Translations under genes and position numbers: made by a program | The notes under the pieces: model-generated | Database searches by the model: none | The model's input: only the letters and a program-made list of their open reading frames with translations | Told to the model about the DNA's origin: nothing | DNA from: JAKPKF01 sp964536135 | GTDB lineage: Bacteria; Patescibacteriota; Dojkabacteria; SC72 | Length of the DNA: 33,683 bases | Direction: 5' to 3' | Assembly (NCBI GenBank): GCA_964536135.1 | Contig: CAZHVM010000011.1 | Span: 1 to 33,683, forward strand | Shown: piece after piece, positions 1-7,884 of the stretch | Layout: every line of letters starts with the position of its first letter | Position numbering within the stretch: the first letter of the stretch is position 1

Positions 1-10
1 CTTGACTAAC

Positions 11-238
11 ATATTACCGAAGTAATATGACCAACCAGCATTATTGTTGGATTTAAATTTTATCTGACTAAATGAATTGTGTGACCCTTCACACTAATTA
101 GAAAGTCTATGTTTTAGACTTCCTGTCACTCTTCAACTTTTAAGGAGCTGAGAGAGGTACAACGAAGATAAGAAACAAACTATTGAACCAGGGTGTTCGT
201 TAGAGCTAATCTCTAAGAGGAATCCTGTATCTCCTTAA
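11..238. other. Gene-free leader rich in hairpins (candidate structured RNA)
   Basis: I see no gene in 1-292. The stretch contains a dense series of inverted repeats: 11-17/22-28 (7 bp, CGAA loop), 31-35/46-50 (5 bp), 79-84/89-94 (6 bp, CCCT loop), 103-109/115-121 (7 bp), 200-205/211-216 (6 bp), and a long-range 8-bp pair TTAAGGAG at 140-147 with CTCCTTAA at 231-238 that encloses a roughly 83-nt interior. So many perfect stems in 230 AT-rich bases suggest a folded RNA, but I could not match it to tmRNA, RNase P, SRP, 5S or the 3' end of 23S rRNA. The strand is undecided. It could also be an untranslated tail downstream of the ligase gene. Confidence 0.3.
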
Positions 239-292
239 GTATCCCAAACTCGTGAGAAGGATTTTAACACAACATTATTCTATATGCAAGGA

Positions 293-2116
293 CTATTTAC
301 TCTTTTTCTGTAAAGAAAAAAGCCTCATCAACTCCTCAAGAGAAGTAGCCTCTTCTGCGGTCTTATCGCGGCCCCACTCTACCAACCGTGGGAACCTCAA
401 AGAAAGCCCTCCAGATATACCTTTGTCAGCCTTTAAGTTCCTTGTAATCTCATCCGATTCAACGGAGAAAACAACCTTTGGATCAATCCAAATGTCAGGG
501 AGTAGAGTTTCCTCTACTAATACATTCATAGGCTTTTTAATCAAAGATATATCTTTAAATTCCTTAGATATTTTAGTTAACAATTCATCAGAAAACCCAG
601 TACCAATTTTACATACTGCCTCATAAGTATTATCTTCCCAATTGTATATAGCTCCTAACACAGCACCAACCCCAAGTGCACCTCTCTTACCTGAACCATG
701 ATAATACCCTACAGCTACAAGATCTATCGTATCAACAAGACCCTTATCCATAGATTTTTTTAACTTTATCCATTCATAATTTCGCACCCCAGGAAGATAT
801 TCGCCACTCTTTTGCTTTACAATTATTCCCTCCAAACCCTCTCTTACTCTTTTGTCGAATATCTTCTTGAGCCTTCCTATATCTTCAACATTTTCTGTCG
901 GAGACGGGTCTATACCCCGGGTGGTATTGGGAATCACCTCTTCAATCGCCCTTACCCTCACATCTGTATCAAGTTCAGATATGTCTTTCCCATTTAGATA
1001 CAACACATCAAAAACCATTGCTTTAACAGGAATATCCTTAGCCTTTTCTCCTATCCCATGCTTTCGTCTTCTTTGCATGGTTTCCTGATATGACAGAAAG
1101 TTGTTTTTATTATGGTCCCAGCCTAATATTTCCGAATCCAGTATAAAAGACTCTGCCTTCATAGACATTGCTTCTTCCGCTATTTCAGGGAACATTTCAG
1201 TAACATCTTCCAGATTCCTAGTAAACAATCTTACCTCTTTAGTAGAGCTATTCTCTCCGAAAAGTCCTACTAACTTATGTCTTTTCAAGTGTTTTCTCCA
1301 AACCAAGCTATCTTTCTTCGCATCAGCTACACTATATTTATGTATTTGGCATCTTAGCCCATCATACTTTGGTTGAACAAGAAATTCTCCTTCGAATCGC
1401 TCGAATACTTCCTCAAAAGACCCCACTCTTTCAACTAACCTTGGCAAGATTGGAACTCCTGGAGAGATTGTTGTTGAAACATTATTTTCTGATTCAAGTA
1501 TGGTAGAAACATACCCCAAATCTGGGTTAATGCCGTAAACTCGATCTAGGAGCTCTCTTTTTCCCTTGTCTCCTTGGATAATATTTGAGAATGCATCCAA
1601 AACGCTCTTCGCATTGATACCAAGTCTTAATTCACCACATATTATCCTCGCAAGATACTTACTCTCAATTGGGGACATTTTAGAGAACAGTTCCCCCATA
1701 ACATTTGCCTTCTTTTCAGCAGAACCAGTGCCTACGCTTTGAATAATTTTCCACATATATCCATATACTTCTATTAAAGATAGCTCTTTCGATTTATATT
1801 CCAACTGTTCAGTTACCTCTTTCACAACTTCTCCAACATCCCCAAGCTTAATCCTTCTACCTTCAAGGTCATATTTTACTCCTTTTGAAGAGAGAATATT
1901 GCCCAAAAGCTTGAATATGCTCTTCTCAGAAAGATTAAATTCACTTACTACAAACAGTGGCGCGACTCTTCCTTGCAACATATATGAAAGTATCTGTCTT
2001 TCTTCACCCTCTATTCCAATGAACAGCTCCGAGATGATTACAGACATGTCGTTGCGAGAAGAAATTTTCTCTAATTCTTCGAATTTTGTCGCTATATGGT
2101 GGAAAGTTATACCCAT
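293..2116 (-). CDS. lig: ATP-dependent DNA ligase (archaeal-type, full length)
   Basis: Seals nicks in duplex DNA through a ligase-AMP intermediate; cytoplasmic. At 607 aa it has the three-part layout of the archaeal/eukaryal ligase I family. An N-terminal helical DNA-binding region (about 1-215) is followed by the adenylation domain with the nucleotide-binding lysine in KYDG (K250), then SFILDSEILGWD, VFDVLYLNGKDI, EGIIVK and WIKLKKS, and a C-terminal OB-fold. All nucleotidyltransferase motifs look intact. Bacteria normally rely on NAD-dependent LigA; whether this replaces LigA cannot be seen from the window. The start lies 4 nt after the stop of the upstream winged-helix gene, with no clear Shine-Dalgarno, so it is probably translated from the polA-containing transcript. 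Confidence 0.95.
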   Translation of the reverse strand: MGITFHHIATKFEELEKISSRNDMSVIISELFIGIEGEERQILSYMLQGRVAPLFVVSEFNLSEKSIFKLLGNILSSKGVKYDLEGRRIKLGDVGEVVKEVTEQLEYKSKELSLIEVYGYMWKIIQSVGTGSAEKKANVMGELFSKMSPIESKYLARIICGELRLGINAKSVLDAFSNIIQGDKGKRELLDRVYGINPDLGYVSTILESENNVSTTISPGVPILPRLVERVGSFEEVFERFEGEFLVQPKYDGLRCQIHKYSVADAKKDSLVWRKHLKRHKLVGLFGENSSTKEVRLFTRNLEDVTEMFPEIAEEAMSMKAESFILDSEILGWDHNKNNFLSYQETMQRRRKHGIGEKAKDIPVKAMVFDVLYLNGKDISELDTDVRVRAIEEVIPNTTRGIDPSPTENVEDIGRLKKIFDKRVREGLEGIIVKQKSGEYLPGVRNYEWIKLKKSMDKGLVDTIDLVAVGYYHGSGKRGALGVGAVLGAIYNWEDNTYEAVCKIGTGFSDELLTKISKEFKDISLIKKPMNVLVEETLLPDIWIDPKVVFSVESDEITRNLKADKGISGGLSLRFPRLVEWGRDKTAEEATSLEELMRLFSLQKKSK

Positions 2117-2120
2117 GGTG

Positions 2121-2477
2121 CTATTTTAAAAGATATCTGTAATATGTAGATTTCGTAGAACCCTCCTGAGCCACATATCCTCGCCCAGCTAGTGCATCCA
2201 TATCTCTTCTTAAGGTTCTTGTTGAAACTTTAGGGAAATGGACAACCAACTCTTTGACTGTAACCCTACCCTTTGTCGAGAGAATCTCTACAGCTTTCTT
2301 CTGCCTTCCATTTAAAGATTCGTCAATCTTTTTACTCTCCTTTTCTCCTACTACATCTTTTTTACTCGTATTAGTTTTTTTACTCGGGTTGTGAACAAGA
2401 TTTGTTATCAAAAATGCACCTATTACAAAACCTGAAAGTCCTAATATTGTATTCAATACTGTCTGATCTTTTTTCAT
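2121..2477 (-). CDS. Membrane-anchored winged-helix (DeoR-like) putative regulator
   Basis: This 118-aa protein has one N-terminal transmembrane helix (about 10-28), a charged Lys/Ser-rich linker (about 30-57), and a C-terminal winged helix-turn-helix (about 58-118) of the DeoR/HTH_11 kind, visible as RVTVKELVVHFPKVSTRTL followed by RRDMDALAGRGYV. The family binds DNA, and the helix would hold it at the membrane. It sits between polA and the ligase gene with 36-nt and 4-nt gaps, so it is probably cotranscribed. A TATAAT box 7 nt before its ATG could also give it a separate leaderless transcript. Its target is unknown. No effector or catalytic domain is visible. Confidence 0.75.
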   Translation of the reverse strand: MKKDQTVLNTILGLSGFVIGAFLITNLVHNPSKKTNTSKKDVVGEKESKKIDESLNGRQKKAVEILSTKGRVTVKELVVHFPKVSTRTLRRDMDALAGRGYVAQEGSTKSTYYRYLLK

Positions 2478-2484
2478 ACTTTTT

Positions 2485-2490
2485 ATTATA
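2485..2490 (-). promoter_or_regulatory. -10-like TATAAT 7 nt before the winged-helix gene
   Basis: A perfect TATAAT lies 7 nt upstream of the ATG at 2477. If it is used, transcription would begin at or next to the start codon, giving a leaderless mRNA. No good -35 box is seen. Confidence 0.4.
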
Positions 2491-2513
2491 TCCTTTAGGA
2501 AACCCTTTGTTAA

Positions 2514-5195
2514 TTATTTCAATTCTGCTAGATTGTCCCCATTCGAGACATGTACCTCTAACGGAACCTCTAGATTTACAATGTTCTTTAATATATCTAA
2601 AGCCTTTTTCTCAAATTCCTCTACCCTATCCTTTGTTACCTCAAATACCAGCTCATCGTGGACTTGAAGTAATATATGGGCATCATTATTGAATTCTTTT
2701 GCTATTAGCTCATCTAATTTAACCATACCTAGCTTCATAATATCTGCCTCACTTCCCTGAATTGGCATATTTACAGCCTCTCTTTTAGCTGCTTTGTTCA
2801 TTCGGATATTTTTAGATCTAATTCCACCAATCATTCTTGTAGTACCAAACATCGTTTGTACATAGCCCTTTTTGTAGGCCTCCTTTTCTAAGGTTCGGAT
2901 ATATTCCTCTACTCCAAGATAGTGTTCAAAATAGTTTTGGATATATTCCAGTGCCACCTTGCTATCTATCTTCAGCAAACTGCTGAGTCCAAACGGTGTC
3001 TGTCCAAAAAGGATTGCAAAATTGACTGTTTTACCAATACTTCTTTCCTTCTTCGTCACATCTTCTATCTCCTTTTCCAAAATTCTTGCTGCAGTTGCCG
3101 TGTGTATATCCAGTCCATCGTTAAAGTCCTTAATTAGCAGGTTATCCCTAGACATATCTGCCATAATCCTAAGTTCAATTTGGGAATAATCCATGCCTAC
3201 AAGCTTAAATCCATTCCTCGCTACAAAAGCTTTTCTCAATTTCTCCGACCATTCACCCTGCGCAGGAAGGTTTTGCATATTTGGGTTAATTGAGGAGAAC
3301 CTGCCAGATGTAGTACCTGTTTGTTTAAAGTCTGTATGTATGGACTGGTCCTGCGAATCCTTTGCCATAGCAAGCATTGGAGAGGTATATGTACCGTAGA
3401 TTTTGCTTAATTCCCTGAATTCCAAGAGCTTTTCAATGCATGGATGTGCTCCAGAAAGAGAGACTAGAATGTCTTCTCTGGTGGAAAATCCACTCTTAGA
3501 AGGAAGATTTAACTCGTTGTAGAGCACATCAGAGAGCTGTTTTGGAGAGTTAATATTAAATTCATGTCCTACACTAGCAAATATATCTTTTTTAATTTTC
3601 TCTAATTTACCAGCTAGTTCTTCATTTAATTCTTCTAGATACTCAATATCTACATTTATTCCTTTTTCTTCCATCTTAGACAGAACTAAAGCAACAGGCA
3701 TTTCAATTTTCCTTAATACATTAACCAAATATTCGGATCTAACTAACAGATATTTTTTTATACTCTCTAAAGTGTATTCATACAATTCAATCTCATTTGC
3801 CTTGTTAAGTTGTGCATTTCTTATCTCTTCTACAGTATCTAACACAGAGGAAATCTCTAGTGGAGATATTTTCTCTCTGAAAACTTTTCCTACATAATCA
3901 AAAGCTAAATCTTTTAAACTTTGGTCTCTCTTTTCTGAATTAATTAAGTGGGAAAACAGCGATATATCGAAGCTTCTATCTAAGTTCACATTTATTACAG
4001 CCTCCTTGTGTGAAACAAGGTTTTCAAAATTACAGAAAGTGGTTTCACAGTCGGTGTGCAGCGTGTAACCTCTGTTTTCGTACGCCCGGTCTGTTTTTAC
4101 CCCCATTTTATCCACAAATCTGGTGAATATTATTTCTTTATCTGTGGTTGACTCTTCATTACTCAAAAAACAGCAGACCACTCTAGTTGCATTCTTCGTT
4201 AGCTGTTCTATCTCCTCTCCCGTTGCCCATTCTACATTTCCTGCGTTTCCATTGAAAATATTTAGCTGTGGAGAGTACCCACTTGAGTCTTTCCCAAAGA
4301 TATCGTTCAATCTTGCCACCAGAGATTTAAACTTAAATCTTCTAAATAGATCTAATACATTCTTTCTGTCGAAATCCTGCATTAGGCAAGACTCCAAGAA
4401 TATCTCCAAAGACATATCTTGATCAATCTTAGCTAATTTTCTACTTAGCTCAGCCTGTTCAATTCCCTCTCCTAGCAATACCTGGAGCCTTGGTTTAAGT
4501 TTTGGCAAATTTCTGTATATCGTTTCAAAGTCCCCATATTCTTTCAAAAGCTCAACGACCGTTTTATCTCCAACTCCTTTAACCCCAGGGATATTATCTG
4601 AGGCATCCCCTACTATTGCTTTGTAATCTACTACTTGTTCTGGATATACTCCAAAAGTTTTGAAAACATTATCTCTGTCATACTCTAAGAGGTTACTGAA
4701 GTTGCCAGAGGGCAAGCATACTTTTACATCTCCCCTTACAAGTTGGAAGAGGTCTCTGTCACCACTTAGAATGTATAGCTCGAGATTCTGGTCTTTCCAC
4801 TTGCCACTATCTACCATCTTAGATATGGTCCCCAAAATGTCATCTGCCTCAAAACCCTCCTTCTTTATAATTGGGATATTGAAGGCCTTAAGGACTTCTT
4901 CTACAAGTGGAAATTGGTCAATTAGGGACTGGTCTGTTGGTTTTCTAGTCGCTTTGTAATCTATGTATTCTTCATGTCTAAATGTAGGCTTGCTTGTGTC
5001 AAATGCACAAAGGACATATTTAGGGTCGAAAGTCTTAAGAGCAGAGAGAAGCATAACTGTAAAACCGTAGACTGCGTTTACTTGAACACCATCGTCCGTT
5101 TGAAGATTCCCGGGGTACGCATGGAAGGCTCTGTGAACAATTGCATTAGCATCTATGGCGAGGAATCTATCCTTAGAGGTTTTTACTAAGTTCAT
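2514..5195 (-). CDS. polA: DNA polymerase I (5' nuclease plus polymerase, proofreading lost)
   Basis: Fills gaps and removes RNA primers in replication and repair. At 893 aa it has an N-terminal 5'-3' nuclease (about 1-290: FLAIDANAIVHRAF, FEADDILGTI, LSGDRDLFQLV, GDASDNIPGVKGVGDKT). A region equivalent to the 3'-5' exonuclease (about 310-500) shows no DEDD residues such as FDTET, so proofreading is probably absent, as in Taq and Bacillus Pol I. The polymerase domain has motif A MDYSQIELR (D670), motif B with R719, K723 and F727, and motif C QVHDE (846-848). Position 731, the equivalent of E. coli Tyr766 in the O helix, is Phe. The gene lies 18 nt downstream of ftsH, in the same direction. 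Confidence 0.97.
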   Translation of the reverse strand: MNLVKTSKDRFLAIDANAIVHRAFHAYPGNLQTDDGVQVNAVYGFTVMLLSALKTFDPKYVLCAFDTSKPTFRHEEYIDYKATRKPTDQSLIDQFPLVEEVLKAFNIPIIKKEGFEADDILGTISKMVDSGKWKDQNLELYILSGDRDLFQLVRGDVKVCLPSGNFSNLLEYDRDNVFKTFGVYPEQVVDYKAIVGDASDNIPGVKGVGDKTVVELLKEYGDFETIYRNLPKLKPRLQVLLGEGIEQAELSRKLAKIDQDMSLEIFLESCLMQDFDRKNVLDLFRRFKFKSLVARLNDIFGKDSSGYSPQLNIFNGNAGNVEWATGEEIEQLTKNATRVVCCFLSNEESTTDKEIIFTRFVDKMGVKTDRAYENRGYTLHTDCETTFCNFENLVSHKEAVINVNLDRSFDISLFSHLINSEKRDQSLKDLAFDYVGKVFREKISPLEISSVLDTVEEIRNAQLNKANEIELYEYTLESIKKYLLVRSEYLVNVLRKIEMPVALVLSKMEEKGINVDIEYLEELNEELAGKLEKIKKDIFASVGHEFNINSPKQLSDVLYNELNLPSKSGFSTREDILVSLSGAHPCIEKLLEFRELSKIYGTYTSPMLAMAKDSQDQSIHTDFKQTGTTSGRFSSINPNMQNLPAQGEWSEKLRKAFVARNGFKLVGMDYSQIELRIMADMSRDNLLIKDFNDGLDIHTATAARILEKEIEDVTKKERSIGKTVNFAILFGQTPFGLSSLLKIDSKVALEYIQNYFEHYLGVEEYIRTLEKEAYKKGYVQTMFGTTRMIGGIRSKNIRMNKAAKREAVNMPIQGSEADIMKLGMVKLDELIAKEFNNDAHILLQVHDELVFEVTKDRVEEFEKKALDILKNIVNLEVPLEVHVSNGDNLAELK

Positions 5196-5213
5196 AGTAT
5201 AAGTCTACTACAA

Positions 5214-7070
5214 CTAAAAAAGGGCATCAAATTCCTCTCTTACAACTACTTCCTTTTCTACGAGTAGATTTACTAATTTTTCAACATACTCTTTTTTCTC
5301 TTTTAGTAATTTCTTAGAATATTCGTATGCCTCATCTACAAGCCTTTTAACCTCTTGGTCTATGAGCTCCGCAGTTTTCTCACTGTACTCTCTACCTCCA
5401 CCATATGTGTATCCTAGATGTTTAGTCTCTTCCATATCTCCGTACTTGATCATTCCCAATTTCTCACTCATACCGTACTGCATGACCATTTCTCTAGCTA
5501 CACCAGTTATCTGTTCAATATCGTTAGAAGCACCAGTTGAGATCTCCCCGATGAAAAGTTCCTCTGCTACTCTGCCAGCAACACCTGTTCGCAACCATGC
5601 GAGCATCTGCTTCTTGTAAAGGAATTTTGTATCTTTCTCTGGGAGATATACTGTAACACCACCAGTTAGACCTCTAGAGATAACAGATACCTGCTCTACA
5701 GGATCAGAACCTTCCGTGAATTTAGCAACGATTGCATGTCCTGCTTCATGGTATGCTGTCTTCCTAATATCTTCAGTCTCTTTATCCCCCGCTTTCTTTC
5801 TTCCGAGTTTAACCTTGAGGTATGCCTCCATAATGTCTTCTTGGCTAATTTTCTTTCTGTCTTCTCTTGCAGCCATAATTGCAGACTCATTGAGAAGATT
5901 TTCCAAGTCAGCACCGGAGTACCCTACTGTTTTCTTTGCTAAGATATCTAGATTTACTCCATCTTCAAAAACTTTGTTCTTTGCATGTACATCTAGTATT
6001 GCTCTTCTACCTTTGAAATCTGGCATATTTACAACAACAGTTCTGTCGAATCTTCCTGGTCTTAGTATTGCAGGGTCTAGTACGTCTGGTCTGTTTGTTG
6101 CAGCAAGTACAATTACATTCTGTCTTTCTTCAAGACCATCCATCTCTACAAGTATCTGGTTTAATGTTTGCTCTCCCGCTCCAGAGTGTAGGACTGTACC
6201 TCTCTTTTTTGCAACTGCGTCTATTTCGTCTATGAAGATGATACATGGGGATGCACTTCTAGCCTTTTTGAAGAGGTCTCTAACACGAGAGGCACCAGCA
6301 CCAACAAGCATTTCTTCAAATTCCGAACCAGATGTGTGGAAGAATGGGACTCCTGCTTCTCCAGCGACTGCTTTAGCAAGGAGTGTTTTTCCAGTTCCAG
6401 GTGCACCTGCAAGTAGGACACCTTTTGGTATTCTAGCTCCAGCTGCGAGATATTTTTTAGGTTGTTTAAGAAAATCTACTATCTCAGTTAGCTCTTCTTT
6501 TACATCTTCAATTCCTGCTACATCTTCAAATGTAGTTCCCGTTTTCTTTCCAAACAGGAGCCTAGCCTTGCTTTCTCCAAAATCCATGATCTTGCCACCA
6601 GATGCTTGCATGTTCTTTATCATTATGAAAACGAGGATTAATCCGGCACCGAGTAGCACAAAGGTAACTACATCTCCAAAAGATATCCCCAATTTAGGTT
6701 GGTAAAAATCGTTTTCTAAATCTTTAATATTTAGCCCCGAATCTGAGAGTATTGTGTAAAAGTCTGCGCCTTCTGGTAGAAGAGCATATTCACTTTTCTT
6801 AATATTCCCCTCCCCTTTCATTTCTAGGGTTACTATTCCATCTTTAAGAACAATTTTGTCATATTTCTCCTCTGATATGTCTGTAACAATTTTACTTACA
6901 GATACTTCTTCTCCCTTAGTACCTAAGCTTCTAAAGAAGATTATTGCACCAGTAAGGGCTAGAGATATTACGACCATGGCAATGATATTTGGAATTCCCA
7001 ATCCTCTTCGTATTGGTAATTTCCTAATATCTATCTTTACTTCTTTCTTAATATCTTTTTTGTTATCCAT
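5214..7070 (-). CDS. ftsH: ATP-dependent zinc metalloprotease FtsH
   Basis: Membrane-bound AAA+ protease that pulls out and degrades membrane and short-lived cytosolic proteins. At 618 aa it has two transmembrane helices (about 25-46 and 133-152) flanking an extracytoplasmic segment. The AAA module has Walker A GAPGTGKT (222-229), Walker B CIIFIDEID (about 276-284) and the second region of homology, ending RPGRFDR. The zinc site is HEAGH (441-445). The pore loop reads EEMLVGAGASRVR, so the usual pore Phe (FVG) is Leu. It is the first gene of a minus-strand run ftsH-polA-winged helix-ligase. Confidence 0.97.
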   Translation of the reverse strand: MDNKKDIKKEVKIDIRKLPIRRGLGIPNIIAMVVISLALTGAIIFFRSLGTKGEEVSVSKIVTDISEEKYDKIVLKDGIVTLEMKGEGNIKKSEYALLPEGADFYTILSDSGLNIKDLENDFYQPKLGISFGDVVTFVLLGAGLILVFIMIKNMQASGGKIMDFGESKARLLFGKKTGTTFEDVAGIEDVKEELTEIVDFLKQPKKYLAAGARIPKGVLLAGAPGTGKTLLAKAVAGEAGVPFFHTSGSEFEEMLVGAGASRVRDLFKKARSASPCIIFIDEIDAVAKKRGTVLHSGAGEQTLNQILVEMDGLEERQNVIVLAATNRPDVLDPAILRPGRFDRTVVVNMPDFKGRRAILDVHAKNKVFEDGVNLDILAKKTVGYSGADLENLLNESAIMAAREDRKKISQEDIMEAYLKVKLGRKKAGDKETEDIRKTAYHEAGHAIVAKFTEGSDPVEQVSVISRGLTGGVTVYLPEKDTKFLYKKQMLAWLRTGVAGRVAEELFIGEISTGASNDIEQITGVAREMVMQYGMSEKLGMIKYGDMEETKHLGYTYGGGREYSEKTAELIDQEVKRLVDEAYEYSKKLLKEKKEYVEKLVNLLVEKEVVVREEFDALF

Positions 7071-7100
7071 ATTGGTATATTCAAATTTAGAGTGCTTTTG

Positions 7101-7128
7101 ATTATATCAAAAGGGATAACTATTCTAA
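7101..7128 (-). promoter_or_regulatory. Putative promoter of the ftsH operon
   Basis: On the minus strand, TTAGAA (7123-7128) and TATAAT (7101-7106) are separated by 16 bp. This lies after the terminator of the preceding gene and about 30 nt before the ftsH ATG. The -35 match is weak. Confidence 0.4.
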
Positions 7129-7136
7129 AGCTAAAC

Positions 7137-7173
7137 CTACAGGTATCTAAATTAAAATTACAGATACCTGTAG
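7137..7173 (-). terminator. Intrinsic terminator after the GlcG-like gene
   Basis: A perfect 12-bp inverted repeat (7137-7148 with 7162-7173, 13-nt loop) lies 14 nt beyond the stop of the 7188-7658 gene. On the minus strand it is followed by the T-rich GTTTAGCTTT. It separates that gene from the ftsH operon and is the only convincing classical terminator I see in the window. Confidence 0.75.
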
Positions 7174-7187
7174 GGCAGCTCGATTAC

Positions 7188-7658
7188 TTATTCTTTATTT
7201 TGGATAAACTCTTTCAGTGCCTGAACTGCAATCTCCTCGTCTTGAAAGCTCTTAAAGCCAGAAAAACTTATTGCGATCCAGGCCTTGTATTGCTCAAGAA
7301 AAACAGGAACACCACCACGATGTACAGCGCTGGAGAAGGAAAATTCTGCTCCCGTATCTGTTGTGGGGGCTTCTGATTGCAGTGCTGTTATGGCTTTCAT
7401 TGCAGCATATGCCGCATAGCGACCAGATTCGTCTTCCCAATAATCATGGAGATTGGAATTGATCTCGGAAACAGATAGCGTAATCTTCCCGTCCTCTGTT
7501 TTCACACCGATTGCAGCTCCACCACGACAACTAACCTTCCCACGGGGGACAGTCCTTTGGAATCGCTCTTCTGTTGAAATCTGGGCAAGCCTAGAGAAGA
7601 TTCGCTCCTCTATCATCCCAACAATATCTCGCAAAGAATACAACACTTCGTCACTCAT
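7188..7658 (-). CDS. GlcG/HbpS-like domain protein, probably transferred
   Basis: A 156-aa soluble protein without a signal peptide. The segment VPVFLEQYKAWIAISFSGF followed by DEEIAVQALKEF resembles the C-terminal signature of GlcG/HbpS-type (DUF336) small ligand-binding proteins, with GGAAIGVKTEDGKITLSVS before it. The match is by eye and the ligand is unknown. The base composition is unlike its neighbours: two lines counted by hand give 52% and 57% GC. It has a near-perfect AAGGAGGA ribosome-binding site 5 nt before the ATG, unlike most starts here. It is monocistronic, with its own promoter-like region, two upstream palindromes and a downstream terminator, and it lies downstream of the 3' end of a tRNA-Met. 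All this fits recent acquisition. Confidence 0.6.
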   Translation of the reverse strand: MSDEVLYSLRDIVGMIEERIFSRLAQISTEERFQRTVPRGKVSCRGGAAIGVKTEDGKITLSVSEINSNLHDYWEDESGRYAAYAAMKAITALQSEAPTTDTGAEFSFSSAVHRGGVPVFLEQYKAWIAISFSGFKSFQDEEIAVQALKEFIQNKE

Positions 7659-7683
7659 TGAAATCCTCCTTAAAGAATATAAT

Positions 7684-7742
7684 CCATGAATAATTCATGG
7701 TTAGAAACGAGCTAATGATATATAAACATCAGCTCAATTATA
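7684..7742 (-). promoter_or_regulatory. Promoter with two palindromes upstream of the GlcG-like gene
   Basis: On the minus strand a TATAAT (7737-7742, in GTAGTATAAT) is followed by an imperfect inverted repeat (7709-7717 with 7727-7735, one mismatch) and by a perfect 8-bp palindrome (7684-7691 with 7693-7700, one central base). The ribosome-binding site comes next. The second element has the form of a repressor operator. The first could be an operator or a leader hairpin. No clear -35 box. Confidence 0.5.
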
Positions 7743-7767
7743 CTACAGGCTATATGAAAAATGAATA

Positions 7768-7841
7768 TGGTGAGAGGTGGAATCGAACCACCGACCTTGG
7801 GTTTATGAATCCCATGCTCTAACCTTCTGAGCTATCCCACC
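7768..7841 (-). tRNA. tRNA-Met(CAU), elongator type
   Basis: Full cloverleaf: acceptor GGTGGGA with TCTCACC (one G-U), D-arm GCTC/GAGC, anticodon loop TTCATAA, T-arm GGTGG/CCACC around TTCGATT. The discriminator is A (7768) and CCA is not encoded. The anticodon stem has an A-A mismatch next to the loop. It lacks the C1-A72 mismatch of initiators. A CAU tRNA could also be the lysidine-modified Ile2 species, but a tRNA-Ile(UAU) elsewhere in this window makes that less needed. Confidence 0.93.
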
Positions 7842-7884
7842 TTAGAGTTGGAATATTATACCAAAGAAAATATCAAAAACCTAT

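Noticed and set aside
1..250. 3' end of 23S rRNA, tmRNA or RNase P RNA
   Set aside because: Short resemblances (GTTAGAGCTAAT, AGGGTG) do not extend to the neighbouring conserved elements of those RNAs.
252..626. 124-codon plus-strand frame near the left end
   Set aside because: Most of it is antisense to the conserved C-terminus of the DNA ligase, and no ribosome-binding site or domain supports it.
5716..6705. Long open frame of 329 codons on the plus strand opposite ftsH
   Set aside because: It is fully antisense to the well-conserved ftsH ATPase region, and its low-complexity Ser/Pro/Phe-rich translation is typical of a shadow frame.
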